Shown: one piece after another, positions 47,331-60,383 of the stretch | How positions within the stretch are numbered: the stretch's first letter is position 1 | Layout: every line of letters starts with the position of its first letter | Assembly (NCBI GenBank): GCA_947069175.1 | Contig: CAMTDV010000030.1 | Span: 97,798,411 to 97,862,410 of the forward strand | Length of the DNA stretch: 64,000 bases | Reading direction: 5' to 3' | Source: Scalesia atractyloides | Taxonomy: Eukaryota; Streptophyta; Magnoliopsida; Asterales; Asteraceae | The notes under the pieces: generated by a model | Database searches by the model: none | Seen by the model: the letters and a program-made list of their open reading frames with translations, nothing else | Told to the model about the DNA's origin: nothing | Position numbers and translations under genes: made by a program

Positions 47331-47810
47331 TTTATTTTTTTAACCGTTCATATGTTTTTTTAGTACTTTTGCATGTTTTGTCTTTATTTTTTAAAATTAA
47401 TGTATTTTTTTAGTTAATGGAAACATTATTTATACCACTACCATATCCCATGTTTACAACAAGAGACATGGTGAAGTTTCCTTTGTTTATATCCATAATA
47501 AGTTAGAATGAATTTCTCTGAAATTGAGTGTTTTCCTCAACGAAGTAATCTTCTTTTCTTCTTCATCTTTTTTATATTGTGTGGTTCATTATTTTATGTG
47601 TATCAAGTCAAGTCAAAATAGATTAAGTAGATGGTGTATGAGTCATTTACCTTCAGAGAAATTTCTTGACATTTGCGATGGCGTGCATTAAAATGGGTTT
47701 CGATCAAACTAGCTTTATAATATATCTTTTTTTTCTGGTACATTTTTCTTAACCAAATGTACATAATAGTTCTTGATTTTCTAAATAATCCGATTGAGAT
47801 TTCTAGTGAT
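47331..47810. other. Intergenic, no gene seen
   Basis: AT-rich spacer between the PIF-like fragment and the solo LTR. Confidence 0.5.
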
Positions 47811-47815
47811 CTATT

Positions 47816-50800
47816 TCTCACACCCCGACCGCGTAAAATAACAAACCGCGGCGGAAACGTCAAGGAGTGTCGTAACAGAAGTATTGTTTCAACAACCATG
47901 GTAATTAAAGTTTTGTATTATTACATTAAGTTTGATTACATTGTCTTGGAGTAAAGGAAAACAAAACGGAAATTAAATTGCCTTTGCGAAATAACAACAT
48001 TATTATTGTCTTGTAGATTTTAAGTCACTAAAGCGCAAAGTCCATCCTAAGTATTGCATGAATCAACCTCAGACATTAGCTCTTGAAACACATGTGAAAA
48101 TAGGTACGTCAGCATAAAAATGCATGTGAGATACAAAGGTTTTATTGATGAGGATTCATGACTCGAAAGTTAAAATAGATGTTTAACGAAAGTAGTCATG
48201 AACCTTATAAAATGTTTTCTTTCATAAAAATATCACAAGAAAATCAAACGTTTAAAAGAAATGATTCATAGTTGAATAAATATCCAATAAAAATGAATTG
48301 TATAAGATATGTCTTGTTTTGAAATAAATTATCATGTCTTGTGTAAAAGATGTCATGTTTTGTAAAATTGTCATGTCTTGTACTTATCGAAGTGGTTTAG
48401 ATAACGCCACGATATGTAATATAATAAAAGCACTTATATATAGGAAGTACCAGCGGCGTATCCACCATGTCTTTATCATATTACACACGTTTCGTTATTT
48501 AAATCACTTACCAAAAATCATCAAATAATGTCTTATGTAACCAAATGTCGTGTACAAAGATGTCTTTGAACAAACAAAAGTTTATATCAAAGATTATGTT
48601 TTGAAATCCATTGCTTTATTTGATACGAACATTTATCAGGATTTTGTTTATCGCATACATTCAAGCCTTGAGACTGTCGGATAAACCCTTATCAAGTCAA
48701 AGGTTTATCAAAAATGTATTCGGATTCTATTATTCCCTATTTCCAAACAAACCTAGGAAGCGGGAACGGGATTTGTCAAGTCCTATGGAACCATTACATA
48801 CTACCGAGCGGCGTGATTCATGTTAATGAATGTATCATGTCTCGTTAAACATACCAAATGTCATAGTCAATGTAAGCAATGTCATGAAAAATGTCTTTAA
48901 ACCATGTACTAAGCATGTTAAGTCAACATACGATGTAGAAATATCCATGAAATCAATGTGCTAGCATGCTCAACCAACATACATAGCAAAATGCAATGTA
49001 AATCAATGTGCTTATATTCTAAGTCAACATATGCCGCAAAGTATCTTTGAAATCAATGTGCTAGCATGCTCAATCCAACATACATAGCAAAACATAATTG
49101 AAATCATATACTATATGTGTACTAGATGAACATAGCAAGTATATGTCATAAAAGCATGAAAACATGAAAATAACAATAGGCACATGTGTTTCACCCCACA
49201 ATATTTGAAAACATAAAAGAGGGGTCTATGTACTCACTTGGGATTGCAAAAGTATCCTTGTTCAAGATGGATATACAAAGCTCAAGAGTCTAGAAAAATC
49301 AAGTGAGTCCTAATATCAGATAGCTATGTTAATGTCGGGACCTTAATCGGAAGATTCGGATAGAATGAAACCTTATAAACCAAATGAGTGTTGGAACTCA
49401 TATGAAATGGTTTAATAAAGTTAACATTCTGATTTGGAAAGAATCCTAAGTGCTTTTGACCCGTTATGACTCGTTAAGGTAGTTTAAGCCACTTTAACGT
49501 GTCATTTGCGTAAATATACGTTCGGATGGTCAAATATATGTTATGATAAGTCTTATATGCCAAAACATGTTTAATAATGTTGTAACATCAGATTATATGT
49601 CAAAATTTACGTTACATATGCTTAAAGTTGATTTATGCGAAAAAGGGCATTTTGGTCATTATTAAAGGCATCATGTGCGACTTAACATAATGTTAACCAA
49701 ACGACATGAACATAAGGTATAACCTCAGAGGGTTATTCCCTATACAACTATGGTCACTAATATGAGTTTGGTCGGATCCTAAGATCGACCAAACGGGTCG
49801 GATTCGAAAGTCAAAGCGGTGGTCAAGACCGCTTGACTTACGACCCTAAACAAGCACTAAACTAAAAGTGACGAGTTAGACATGTATAACTAAGTTTATA
49901 AATATGATTTGGTATCAAAACAAAGTGTTTTGATACCCGAAAATAGTTCCGTCGTATAATGTGCACTTTGCGCATTATTGACCGAAACTTTGACTCGTCA
50001 CTTCGACTAGTAAACGTGGTAATCCGTAGGCATGACCGCTATGGATCATAACCATCGTGATTACGATCACGTTGCAAAATCCAATTGGACTTTGACTTGA
50101 CCAATTAATGGTCAAAGCTAAAAGTCAAACACTGTTTGACTTTTAGCTAAAAATAATAAACAAGACTAGGATGGAACACTTACTTGTGAACCAAGAATGA
50201 AGGAAAGACTAAAGAACTCAGATGGGAGACCTCCAACAATGTGGTAGTCTCCACTTAGAGTTATAGAGAGAAAAAAAGAATTGAGCAAGGAAAATGGTTG
50301 CAACTATGGAGGTATTTATAGTTGAAGATGAAGTGTAGGATCATACCAAGTGTTGAGAGGTGTTGTAGGATCATAACATGTGTCTAATGATGTGTTGCAA
50401 CCAGAAGAAGTGTGGCAATAACAAGTGCTTAGTGTCCAAGGAAGTAAACAAGAAGCTGCCAAGTTGCAATTAGGAAGCTTCTGCTCCGGGCACCCCTTAC
50501 GGACTGTATGGGGTTTTGCCTTACGGTCCGTAAGGCCCGTGCAGGGGCAGAAGTTTCAGAATTGGCAGAATTGGCCGTTAAACTTGTTTTTGTCGCATTT
50601 TGGCACTTTTAACACCCGTTTACCTCATTTTAAATCTTTATAAGGATGATAAAGCATAGAGAACTTGAAATAAGTCCAAATATGTCCCGGGTGTCGGTTC
50701 GTTCGGTCATACGGTTGCGGTTTTCGGTTAATTACGACGAAAATCGTATCGAACGTGCAAGTGCCCGTAATTGCGTAATGAATGACATTTTTGCATTCCA

Positions 50801-51221
50801 ATCATTAAGATTCAAGATTTTAACGATTACAAAAAAAAATTGGATGTGCATACATGTTCCAGATTAGGAAATACGCGTAACGGCATTGTTTCGCAGAATT
50901 TGCAAAATAGCCCCTGAAGTTGAATAAGCATGTTTTTGCCATACCGAACCCTTCCAAACTTATTTCTAAGTTATGTAAAGGATATTTAGGGTATGTTTAG
51001 CTTATGTCATTGTTCCGGAGTGTACGTTGCGTTAAACTGATTACGTGTGCGTAACAGTTTGCGATTTCACTTCCAGAAGTGATTTGAAAGGTCGAATTTG
51101 AATAAGAATTGAAAATATGAAATGTCATAAGTAAATACACAAATCTTGGAATAAAATACAATGTTATAAAATTACAATTTTTTTTTTAATTGTACGATGA
51201 TTAAAATACACAGATGTCACA
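47816..51221 (-). mobile_element. Solo gypsy LTR, 3.4 kb, minus strand
   Basis: Flanked by the 5-bp repeat CTATT (47811-47815 and 51222-51226). On the minus strand it starts TGTGACATCTGTG and ends GGTCGGGGTGTGAGA, close to the GGGGTGTGACA end of the gypsy LTR at 18128 with one terminal mutation. A TATA-like TATAAATACC on the minus strand near 50311-50321 fits an LTR promoter in that direction. A degenerate repeat of about 55-70 bp (ATCAATGTGCTAGCATGCTC) lies at 48890-49110. No internal retroviral-type genes remain. Confidence 0.75.
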
Positions 51222-51393
51222 CTATTGAAATATTTCGATCTCATAAAATCATCATGAGTTTATATAATATATAACCTATATAGTTGTGTCCGTATTCTAC
51301 ATATGTATTTTATAACTGTGTGAACTTGTATAAGATATATAAAAGATTGTCTTCGTAATACATTTTGAAGATTTCATAACAATAAAAAGTAGA

Positions 51394-51885
51394 GAAATTG
51401 GCCTGTAATAATCTCTAGTAGACGTCATTAGCCATCGGTAGTCCCACTTTTGAATATTTCCCCTGCCAGTTCAACATTTCACATATTTTTCCTCCATCGG
51501 TCCCCCATTAAAAAACTTAACGGAATTAAGTTTTTTTTTTTTCGAATTACAAACAGATGTTTTATGAATTTTGATCAGAACGACAATGAAAGTCGATTGA
51601 TGTAAAACTTACCTCGAAACGGTGCTTCAATTCGGGTGTTTAAACTTCCAATTAACAAAAATCAAGTCGTTTGGACCACCGTTCTATGTAAGTTTTACAT
51701 CAATCAACTCATATCGTCGTTCTGATCAAAAGCCCTAAAGCATTTGTTTGTAATTCGGAAAAAAAAAAACTAGGGACCTGTGGAGGAAAAATAGGTGAAA
51801 TGTTGGACTGGCAAGGTGAATATTCAAAAGTGAGACTGTCAATAACCAGTAACATCTACTAAGAATTATTACAGGTTAATTTTCC
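51394..51885. mobile_element. Foldback element with about 200-bp inverted repeats
   Basis: GCCTGTAATAATCTCTAGTA near the left is complementary to the TAAGAATTATTACAGG region near the right. The inner arms (GATCAGAACGAC.ATGA / TC.ATATCGTCGTTCTGATC) extend the match almost to the centre near 51640. Confidence 0.8.
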
Positions 51886-52504
51886 TAAAAAGTAAAATAT
51901 TGGTTGTAGATCATAGGTCTTATGAGTTATTAACTTATTGTTTCTGCTGTTGAAAATTTTGTAGTTACTTGTACCTTTTGCCATAGTAGGTATTTTTTTT
52001 TTCTTCCCGTGAAGTTTGTATTCAACACCTTAGTCTAGAAGGTAAAGATTTCTTGAATATGTTGTAGATAAACCATCGCTATCATTTAAACTAACAAAAT
52101 TCATACACCATTAGCTTATAGTTATCAATCGAGTTAAAGAATATAAAAAGAGTTTAATTTGTTAAAGAATATAAAAAGAGTTTAATTTCAATTCAAGTAT
52201 TAGAGGAAAAAATATTTATGTTTGATAAATTTGGTAGTTTAGTTACAATCATATTTCGTGTCACTTAAATTAAGGGTAAATCACATAAAAAGACATTTAA
52301 TTTATGTTCAATTTATATTTAAGATAATATCCATTTTAATCAATAAGATAATAGCCATTTTTTTCTTAATTCAAAGTTTAACAAACAAAACAAACATATT
52401 CTGTGACAATCATAGATAGGGTCTATGAAGAATGAGAAAAAAAAAACATTACCTCTATACATGATATAAAGGTTATTATCAGTAATTAAGCCTTACCTGT
52501 TTTA
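51886..52504. other. Intergenic, no gene seen
   Basis: AT-rich. It contains a 32-bp tandem duplication around AAAGAATATAAAAAGAGTTTA near 52136-52190. Confidence 0.55.
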
Positions 52505-52662
52505 TTTTTTTAACGGCGTACGGTTAGGATGTCCCTAACTATGTTAATAGTTAGTATGTTAATATCACTAAGTTAGTATAAAAATTCCCCATTGCCGGGA
52601 TTTGAACCCAGGACCTCCAAGAGAAGCAAAGCTTCTCACCTCCCTCTTAACCACTAGGCCAA
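52505..52662 (-). mobile_element. tRNA-derived SINE, minus strand
   Basis: On the minus strand it begins TTGGCCTAGTGGTTAAGAG, an A-box-like start, with the B box GGGTTCAAATCC at about 52598-52610. The tail ends in CCGTACGCCGTTAAAAAAA. The head keeps the order of a tRNA-like sequence but not a full cloverleaf, so it is a SINE and not a tRNA gene. A tail fragment of the same family lies at 1444-1480. Confidence 0.8.
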
Positions 52663-52740
52663 TAGATTATTGGTTTTATATGAATTGATAATTTATATTA
52701 TCAAATAAAAAAAAGTTTGCCACCTCAAATGGAAAAAGAG

Positions 52741-53551
52741 AATTGAATTTTAATAATCTTAACTTTTATCCGTGGGACGGGCAATAGTCCCAACTTAAGA
52801 AATTCCCTGCGACAATCCTAACTTGCAATTTTATCATCATCGAGCCTTCCCTAACTAAGGTCTAACCCAGTTAGCTTTTTACTGACGTGAGAGGTTATGT
52901 GGTTATGTAACAAAAAGGTTGGTTATTTTGTTGACGTGGTTGTTATGTGGCACCAATACTCCCATCACCATCAGTCACCATCACCACCAACACCCACTAC
53001 CACCATCAGCCGCCACCACCAACCCACCACCAGCACCCAAGCACCCACCTTCTGCCACCACCCTTCCAAACCCGAACCTCCCCGCAATATGCTACCATGA
53101 CCATAGTTACCGAATCCCAAACTCAAAACCTTAGGTTTGGAGCTACAGTTTGACATCATGCCCATTTTCAAAACCCGAACACGAATGGCAAGCATTACCG
53201 GTTAGAAGTACATTCTGCGCGTGTTAAATATTACAGGGGTGGCGGAATGGTGGATGCTGGTGGTGGTAGCAAGTGGGGTGACTGATGGTGAAGGATGACT
53301 GATGGTGAAGGATGGGTGCTGGTGGTGGCTGGTGGCGGTGGTGATGGTGCCACATAACAGCCACGCCAACGAAATAACCAAGGTTTTCTCCACATAAGCT
53401 GCACATCATCAAAAACTAACTGGGTTGGACCTCAGATTATAAAGGCTCAGCGGAGGAAAAATGTTTGCAAGTTGGGACTGTTAGGAGGAATTTCTTAAGT
53501 TGAGATTACTATCAGCCAATGGATTAAAGTTAAGATTATTAAAATCCAATT
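52741..53551. mobile_element. Long-TIR element with CCA/TGG-rich core
   Basis: The ends AATTGAATTTTAATAATCTT and, reverse complemented, AATTGGATTTTAATAATCTT start inverted repeats that continue for about 220 bp (through AACTTAAGAAATTCC and GTTATGTGGCACCA). The inner parts are CCACCATCACCA-rich on the left and its complement on the right, so the whole 811 bp can fold. Long TIRs suggest a Mutator-like or foldback element; no target duplication was recognised. Frames reading Pro/His/Thr-rich peptides here are artefacts. Confidence 0.75.
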
Positions 53552-54221
53552 CCCCAATAAAAAAGTCAGAAATAATCGGATAAACTTTTATAAGCTTTGG
53601 CCTTTAAAGTTCAAACTGATGGTCATAGGTTCAAAACACACCCCCATGATTGTTATTTTGTATTGAAATAATGGACATGGTGATTGTGAGTTTGATTTTA
53701 GTATATATTAAGCAAAATAATCAAATACTTAAGCGGGATGTTGAAACATCAGAACTCGTCACGGGGTCTTGAAAAATGATTTGGCACAAGGAGAGACGTT
53801 TGGTTGAAAAGACAGGGTGTTTGCACATGTAGTACATTATTAGCCTCTCCATAAAGCGAAAAAGCGATGTGATTTCTCTCTGTAACCAAACTCTGACATG
53901 ATAGTAAGTATAAGTATACAAGAATAGTAGTGATTTGAGAGTTCATAAAGAATAGCATATCATCCCCTTATGAAAGAGATGGGTATTTATATTGATACAT
54001 GGTTGGACTGTTGTGTCATGTGGCATATGGAACAATCTCCGGGAAGAGACTTCATTTCATGTATGTGACAGGGATCACCATTAGTTGATACCCTGATCAT
54101 TAGTAATGAGGGCACGTTCTATAGTTTAGCATGTGTCCGTGGTATGCACCAAAGGCATCGAGGCACTACATGCTCACAACAGTTCATGTCTGGCGTTTTG
54201 CCGTGCTCGGACATTTCCGAA
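53552..54221. other. Intergenic, no gene seen
   Basis: No coding or repeat structure recognised before the copia 3' LTR. Confidence 0.5.
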
Positions 54222-54662
54222 TGTTGCCCAGAATGATCTTTGATCTCTACATCGCAAATGATAATCGTAACTTTATAGAATACTGAAAGTGATAATACAA
54301 TGTAATGAACGATTACAAATGAAAAACTAAGGCCCTATTTATACTAATCTAAAAGATATGAGTGTAGAGACATATCTCTTCGCGAATAAGCATGTCCTTT
54401 GAATGAATGGTTGTGATCACACATGAAAAGGTGCGTCTTTTCCTTCTCAATCACAGCCACTAATCGAATAGGTGTGTCTGTTGGTGGTGCCCCTTGAAGC
54501 CGTCGATCAAAGGGTGTGTCCCCAAGGGGTTTCGCAACCCTTGGGGTGGTGGTTGTGAAGTTCTGGTTTGTCACAACTGCCCCCTAAACTTTGCAACCGC
54601 CATACTTTAATCTAATTACCATATAACCCTTGTACTTGAGGATGGGAATGATTAGTATTTCA
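54222..54662 (-). repeat. Copia 3' LTR
   Basis: The 441 bp repeat starts TGAAATACTAATCATTCCC on the minus strand and ends GGGCAACA. On the minus strand it is preceded by the polypurine stretch TTAGGGGGTGAA at 54663-54674. Confidence 0.9.
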
Positions 54663-54670
54663 TTCACCCC

Positions 54671-57600
54671 CTAATCATGAACATCCTTGGGTTGTTGTAG
54701 ATCTTGAACTCCGAGCAGTTCTCGCATTGTAGCAAACTTGACCCTTGCTAGTGCCTTTGTTAGTATGTCTGCCCGTTGTAGTTCTCCACTTACGTGTTCC
54801 ACATTGATGTCCTCGTTCTCCACGCATTCCCTTATGAAATGATAGCGTGTGTCAATGTGCTTGCTTCTTCCATGAAAGACTGGATTCCTCATGAGTGCTA
54901 TTGCAGAAACATTATCCACCCTTAATGTTATCTTCTCTTCCTTCCAGCCTGTGATTTCAGTTAACAGTCTTTTAAGCCATAGTGCTTGGCATGCTGCTGC
55001 AGTGGCTGCCATGAATTCTGATTCACATGATGAGAGTGCCACTGTCTGTTGCTTCTGTGTACACCAGGTTATAGGTGAATCTCCAAAGTAGAAAACTAGA
55101 CCAGTAGTTCCTTTTCCTTTGTCTGTATTAACTCCATAACTGCTATCGCTATAACATGTGATCTTACATCCTCCTTGCTTCTTGTAGATAATTCCATGCT
55201 CTTTAGTTCCTTTGATATAATGTAGTACTTGCTTCACTGCTTTCAAGTGATGCTCCTTTGGTTCTTGCATGAATCTACTAAGTAGACTGACTGGGTAACA
55301 TAGATCTGGCCTTGTATGCAGTAAGTACCTGAGAGAACCTATCAGGCTTCTGTAATGCGTTGCATCTACTAGATCTATTTCTTCAGTCTTTGTTAATTGT
55401 GTTCCTGGATTCATAGGAATCTTCGTATCGCTGCAGGTTATCATATCAGCATCTTTGAGTATCTTGTTAATATAGCATGTCTGCTTGATGGCTATCTCAC
55501 CCCCTGCTTGAATAACTTCTATTCCCAGATGGTATGCTAGCAATCCTAGATCGCTCATTTCAAACTTGTTCTCCATCTGAGACTTGAAAACATCTATCTC
55601 CTTCCTTGATGTTCCAGTGACTATCAAATCATCAGCTTAGACTCCGATTATCAGTGTAGAAGTCTTACTCGTCCTTGTATAGATTCCATTCTCTAAAGTG
55701 CACTTCTTGAAGTTAAGTGACTTTAGGATTTGATCTAACTTCGTGTTCCAAGCATGCGGTGCTTTTCTCAATCCATACAGAGCTTTTGATAGCTTATAAA
55801 CCTTTCCTTCATCTCCTGGCTTTACAAATCCTTTCGGTTGTGAGACATAGACCTCCTCCTTGAGATCTCCGTGTAAGAAGGCAGACTTTACATCTAAGTG
55901 ATGTACTTCCCAACCTTGATATGCTGCTAAAGCCAACATTGGTTGAACTGTCTCTATGCGTGCTACTAGTGCAAAGACTTCATCAAAGTCTATTACGTGT
56001 TGCTGAACGTATCCTTTTGCTACCAGCCTTGCTTTGTGTCTGACTACGTTTCCGTTTGCATCTTTCTTTGTTTTGAATACCCACTTTAAACCTATTGCCT
56101 TGTGATATCTTGGCAACTCCGTCAATCTCCAAGTGTTATTCTTGTTTATCGAGTCTAACTCGGCCTTCATCGCTTCAATCCATTTTCTGTCACTAGATGC
56201 TTCCTTGTTATTACTTGGTTCTTCTTCAGCAAGTAGTAATTCTTGCGGATCTATTTGTATTTCCTCCGTTTCTTCGTATAGTTCTACGAGACTTCTTAAT
56301 TTTACCGGAGTGTCGCTAATACTCTCTGTTATACTTTCAAATGTAGATGGACCTCTACTTGACGATCTGCTTGAACTTCCTTATGAACTCTGATTGTACG
56401 AATGTGCTTGCGGGGTTACATATTAGTCTGGTTCTTCTGTCTGATCTACTCCTGAATCTTCATGATGTGGCCCGCTATTATCAGGACTTCCTGGTTCATT
56501 TTCTTCTAACTCTGGTGGGTTGTCACCTTCTTAAATGACAAAGTTTGTCCATCCGGGATTTCCTGAATCTACCGTTTCCATGTAGCTATTCCAGTTCCAT
56601 GGTTGACCTTCCATGAACTTCACATATCTGCTGACATATATCTTGTGCTTTGCCGGATCATACAATCTGTATGCCTTTGATCCTTCTTTTATTCCAAGAT
56701 ATACCATGGGTGCACTTCTGTCATCTAACTTCTTTTGTTGAAGTGGTAATACCTTAGCGTATGCTGTGCAGCCAAATACCTTTAAGTGTTCCAGATTCGG
56801 CTTTCTTCCTTTCAAAGCTTCATACGGGGTCTTGTTCACCAAAGCCTTTGTTGGAATCCGATTTCATACGTATAGCGTATGTCTTATTGCTTCACCCCAA
56901 AAATTCTGTCGCATATTCATTGCCTTTAGCATACTCCGAGTAGTTAACAACACCGTCCTGTTCCTTCTTTTTACTACTCCATTTTGTTGTGGGAATACGG
57001 CGTTGTAAGTTGTCTTGCTACGCCGTTGTCTTTGCAATACTTTTTGAATTCACCGACGTGAATTCTCCTTCTCTGTCCGTCCTTAGCATCTTTAACTTGG
57101 TTCGAGTTCCTGTCTCCACCTTTTCTTTAAACTGCTTGAAAGTTTCGAATGCTTGATCCTTGGAAGTTAGTGGATATGCCCACATGTAGCGAGTGCAATC
57201 ATCTACAAGTAGAAATATGTACTTCTTCCCAGCATGTGTTGGTGGGGATATAGGACCACACAAATCTCCATAGACTAAATCCAGAGGTCTTAGATATCTG
57301 AATCTCGCCCGATTTGGAAATGGTGTCCTAGTGTGTTTTCCTAATAAGCATGCGTCACATACTTGACTGGCATGACTTATTTGGGGAACTCCATGTACCA
57401 AGTTCTTTCGAGTCATTTCTTTGATAGCATCATGTGTAAATGGCCTAACCTCGCGTGCCATAACCATGCTAAATCTTCTGTGTTTGAGAGCAGACAGATT
57501 GGCCTTCCAATCTTCAACTTTACTTTATACAGCCTGTTCCTTATTCTCCTGACTCGCATTAGTAACTTTCTATTTCTGTCGCGGACTGTTAGTAAGTCTC

Positions 57601-57960
57601 CGTCCATAACTACTTTGCAACCGATTTCCGTTAGTTGTCCGAGGCTCAATATGTTGCTTTTCAGACTTGGAATGTAGTATACTTGAGAAACAATCTTCTG
57701 TTCTTGGTTCAGGCATTCCAGCAGTTTTGAACCTTGCCTTTAATCTGTACGTGCGATCCGTCACCGAAACGTACTTGCCCCGTTACCTTTTCATCTAATT
57801 CTCTAAAGTGACTTCGCACGCCTGTCATGTGGTTGCTTGCCCCGTTGTCTAAGTACCATAAGCTTTCATCTTCTGTAGTGTACCTTTCTGGTTCTATGCG
57901 TTCTTCGTTTAGTAAAACCCTTTCTTGAACAACGTTTTCTTCTTGTATTGCCATTAGCAA
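54671..57960 (-). pseudogene. Copia pol: protease, integrase, RT, RNase H (broken)
   Basis: The protease motif YLDNGASNHM lies at about 57858-57824. A GAG-pre-integrase region (WHARLGHLHM near 57465) and integrase (CDACLLGKHTRTPF near 57355, YGDLCGPI near 57275, LRTDREGEF near 57070) follow. The integrase C-terminal KTPYEALKGRKPNLEHLKVF is at about 56835. Reverse transcriptase spans roughly 56170-55560 with KWVFKTKKDANGNVVRHKAR and HHLDVKSAFLHGDL. A TAA at 55639-55637 replaces the residue just before the ADD of the catalytic Y.DD motif. RNase H follows (CYSDSSYGVN, ALSSCESEF) and the protein ends at 54671. Frame breaks also lie near 57710, 57018 and 56531. Confidence 0.88.
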
Positions 57961-58911
57961 TACAGGTGCTTCATCTTCCTCGACGAGATTCAAGTGTTCT
58001 TCTACAACCTCTTTCTCAGGACAGTCTTTCTTAAAGTGTCCAAAGTTCTGACACTTGAAGCACTGGATCTTACTTGTGTCTGTTTGGTTCCTTCCAAACT
58101 TCCTCCAATTCTTAGAATTTCCCCCTCTAGGTCTGTATGAAGATCCCTTCGTTCTTGGTGCTTTGCTTATCTTTGTTGACTCGCCAATTCCCACGCAGTT
58201 GGTTGAACCTGCCACGCCCGCGGTTTCCAAACTGTCTTCCTCTGCCTAAGCTGTTGTCGTGATGTGTAAACATCAATTTATCTTGGCTATCTCCGAGGCT
58301 TCCTTTCTTTAACCTTAGCCTTTCTTCATGAGTTTTTAACCTTCCGACTGCTTCTTCTAATGTCATTGTTTCTAGATCGAAGTATTGCTCCATGGAGGCA
58401 ACAATTTGAGTAAACTTGTCTGGCACGGCATTTAGGAGTTTTCGTACCAGAGTCGGTTGACTCAGCGTTGTCCCTAATTCACTTGCCCGTGTAACAACAC
58501 TGTTTATCTTTGCGGTGAAAGTGTCCACAGTGTCGTCTTCCTTTATTTGCATCAACTCGAACTCTGACATTAGCATATGCCAACGAGCCTTTTGTAACCG
58601 ATCAACACCAACGTGACTCGTTTTCAAATTTTCCCAAATTTCCTTTGCAGTCTTGCAACTTGCAATACAACATCTTCCGGTATTGCTTGGAACAGATAAG
58701 CAATTCCCGCCTTATCTTTCTTAGCATCCGTTTGCGTATTTTCTACCGGTTCAATCGTTTCCTAAAGTCCGTTCGCTTCCAAAATTGTTTTGAAGCGAAT
58801 TGCCCAAATCGTGTAATTTGTCGATTTCAAAATTGGACATTGAAACTTGGAAAGAGAACTTCCTTCCTTTTGAATTACTATTTGTGGATTCGGTCCGGTT
58901 ACCGCCGACAT
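57961..58911 (-). pseudogene. Copia gag (broken)
   Basis: The start is ATG at 58911-58909 (MSAVTGPNPQIVIQKEG). The usual copia gag features are visible: NYTIWAIRFKTILEANGL near 58800, VPDKFTQIVASMEQYFDLET near 58400 and ERLRLKKGS near 58320. The CCHC knuckle CFKCQNFGHFKKDC is at about 58063-58022. A TAG at 58764-58762 interrupts the frame where Trp is expected, and a small deletion near 58653 shifts it. Gag would package element RNA. Confidence 0.85.
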
Positions 58912-59163
58912 ATCCTCTGACCGAACAATCTTAACTTTTCAACAAACTTGATTTCTTGGTTTCACACAACCACTAATCCTTAACCCCCGCGTACAACCCG
59001 ACGCGTAACAATCAAACAGTCTAATTCGCACTAAACCCCGGAATCAAAACCCTAGATTCCTAACCCCTAGTTTGATCCTGAACCGAAAATAATAAACCGA
59101 ATTGAACTTGCAAATTAAAAATAAAACCTGGTCGCGAATTCCCTGCGATGCCTAGAGCCTGAC

Positions 59164-59175
59164 GCTCTGATACCA
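59164..59175 (-). other. Copia primer binding site
   Basis: On the minus strand TGGTATCAGAGC follows the 5' LTR by two bases. It is the standard complement of initiator methionine tRNA. Confidence 0.9.
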
Positions 59176-59177
59176 TT

Positions 59178-59625
59178 TGTTGCTCATAATGATCTTTGAT
59201 CTCTAGATCGCAAATGATAATCGTAACTTTATAGAATACTGAATGTGATAATACAATGTAATGAACGATTACAAATGAAAAACTAAGGCCCTATTTATAC
59301 TAATCTAAAAGGTACGAGTGCAGAGACATGTCTCTTCGCGAACAGGCATGTCCTTTGAATGAATGGTTGTGATCACACATGAAGAGGTGCGTCTTTTCCT
59401 TCTCAATCACAGCCACTAATCGAATAGGTGTGTCTCTTGGTGGTGCCCCTTGAAGCCGTCGATCAAAGGGTATGTCCCCCCAAGGGGTTTCGCAACCCTT
59501 GGGTGGTGGTTGTGAAGTTCCGGTTTGTCACAACTGCCCCCTAAACTTTGTAACCGCCATACTTTAATCTAATTACCATAAAACCCTTGTACTTGTACTT
59601 GAGGATGGGAATGATTAGTATTTCA
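59178..59625 (-). repeat. Copia 5' LTR
   Basis: The 448 bp repeat matches 54222-54662. It has an extra 6-bp TTGTAC duplication near 59590 and small C-run and G-run differences. Confidence 0.9.
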
Positions 59626-59630
59626 CCAAA

Positions 59631-60383
59631 GAATACGCTCCAGAGTAGATTCTCATATTAACCTTACATCTTAATATGTATAAGGCATTGTTCGGATCAT
59701 GAAATTCATAAGGTTGTGCACAACCTGAACTTCGAAGAAGAAATGAGTTACCTCAAGCTAGAGCTCTCGAGAAGAACAATTCATTTGGAGCTGGATCTTC
59801 GAATAAGAAAAGAGTTATCTGGAGTCTAATGACCAAGTTACCTATGATGAGGAGCTTCATTATATAATTATCTATAAGTTAAAAGAGTATAATCAAAGGT
59901 AAAATCTTATCATTGTTATTATACCCTATATTGTACCCTATATAATTTTATAACTTTTCTTCTACACACAAAGTTACTATTCAATTCGGTATGTTTTTAT
60001 TGGTCTGTCATTTCTTTTGCACTATGCTTTTATTAAATAATCTTCACATATATTATATAAATGACTTTATTTTTTCTTTTCTAATTTTTAGTCTTTGTTA
60101 GACTTAGTACATTCTTCGTGTATATTGAATTTATTTTTACGTATAGTTAATTCTTTTACTTTTGTATCTATATATTTTTAAAATTTTGTAACTTAATCTA
60201 GTATATATAATTCACCATTACCTTCTTAGTGGTGTCTTAAAAATTTGACCTTGCTGCCAAACTTTGTTTGATGGTGTTTGGCCTTTGAGGTTTTCTTGTC
60301 TTTTATTAAAATGTTTTTTTTTTGTTATTTTTCTCATATTTCAAAGCTATCATGTTTGTCCCCTGTTTTCTAAAAAGTTTATG
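59631..60383. other. Intergenic, no gene seen
   Basis: AT-rich DNA with no recognised coding or repeat structure. Confidence 0.5.

Larger units (their letters stand above)
54222..59625 (-). mobile_element. Ty1/copia retrotransposon, minus strand
   Basis: A 5.4 kb element with gag, protease, integrase, reverse transcriptase and RNase H in that order on the minus strand, which defines copia. LTRs bracket it; flanking 5-mers CCGAA (54217-54221) and CCAAA (59626-59630) match at four of five bases. Several stops and frameshifts make it non-autonomous. By eye the two LTRs differ at about 16 of roughly 440 aligned positions plus three small indels, suggesting a fairly young insertion. Confidence 0.9.

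Noticed and set aside
52598..52662. tRNA gene on the minus strand
   Set aside because: The A and B boxes are present but arm pairing of a cloverleaf is not; sequence continues into a SINE body and A-rich tail.
52897..53412. His/Pro/Thr-rich open frames that resemble proline-rich proteins
   Set aside because: They arise from the CCACCATCACCA core of a foldback element and occur symmetrically on both strands.
55637..56170. Independent short retroviral-like gene
   Set aside because: It is the RT portion of the copia element, separated from RNase H only by a nonsense codon at 55639-55637.
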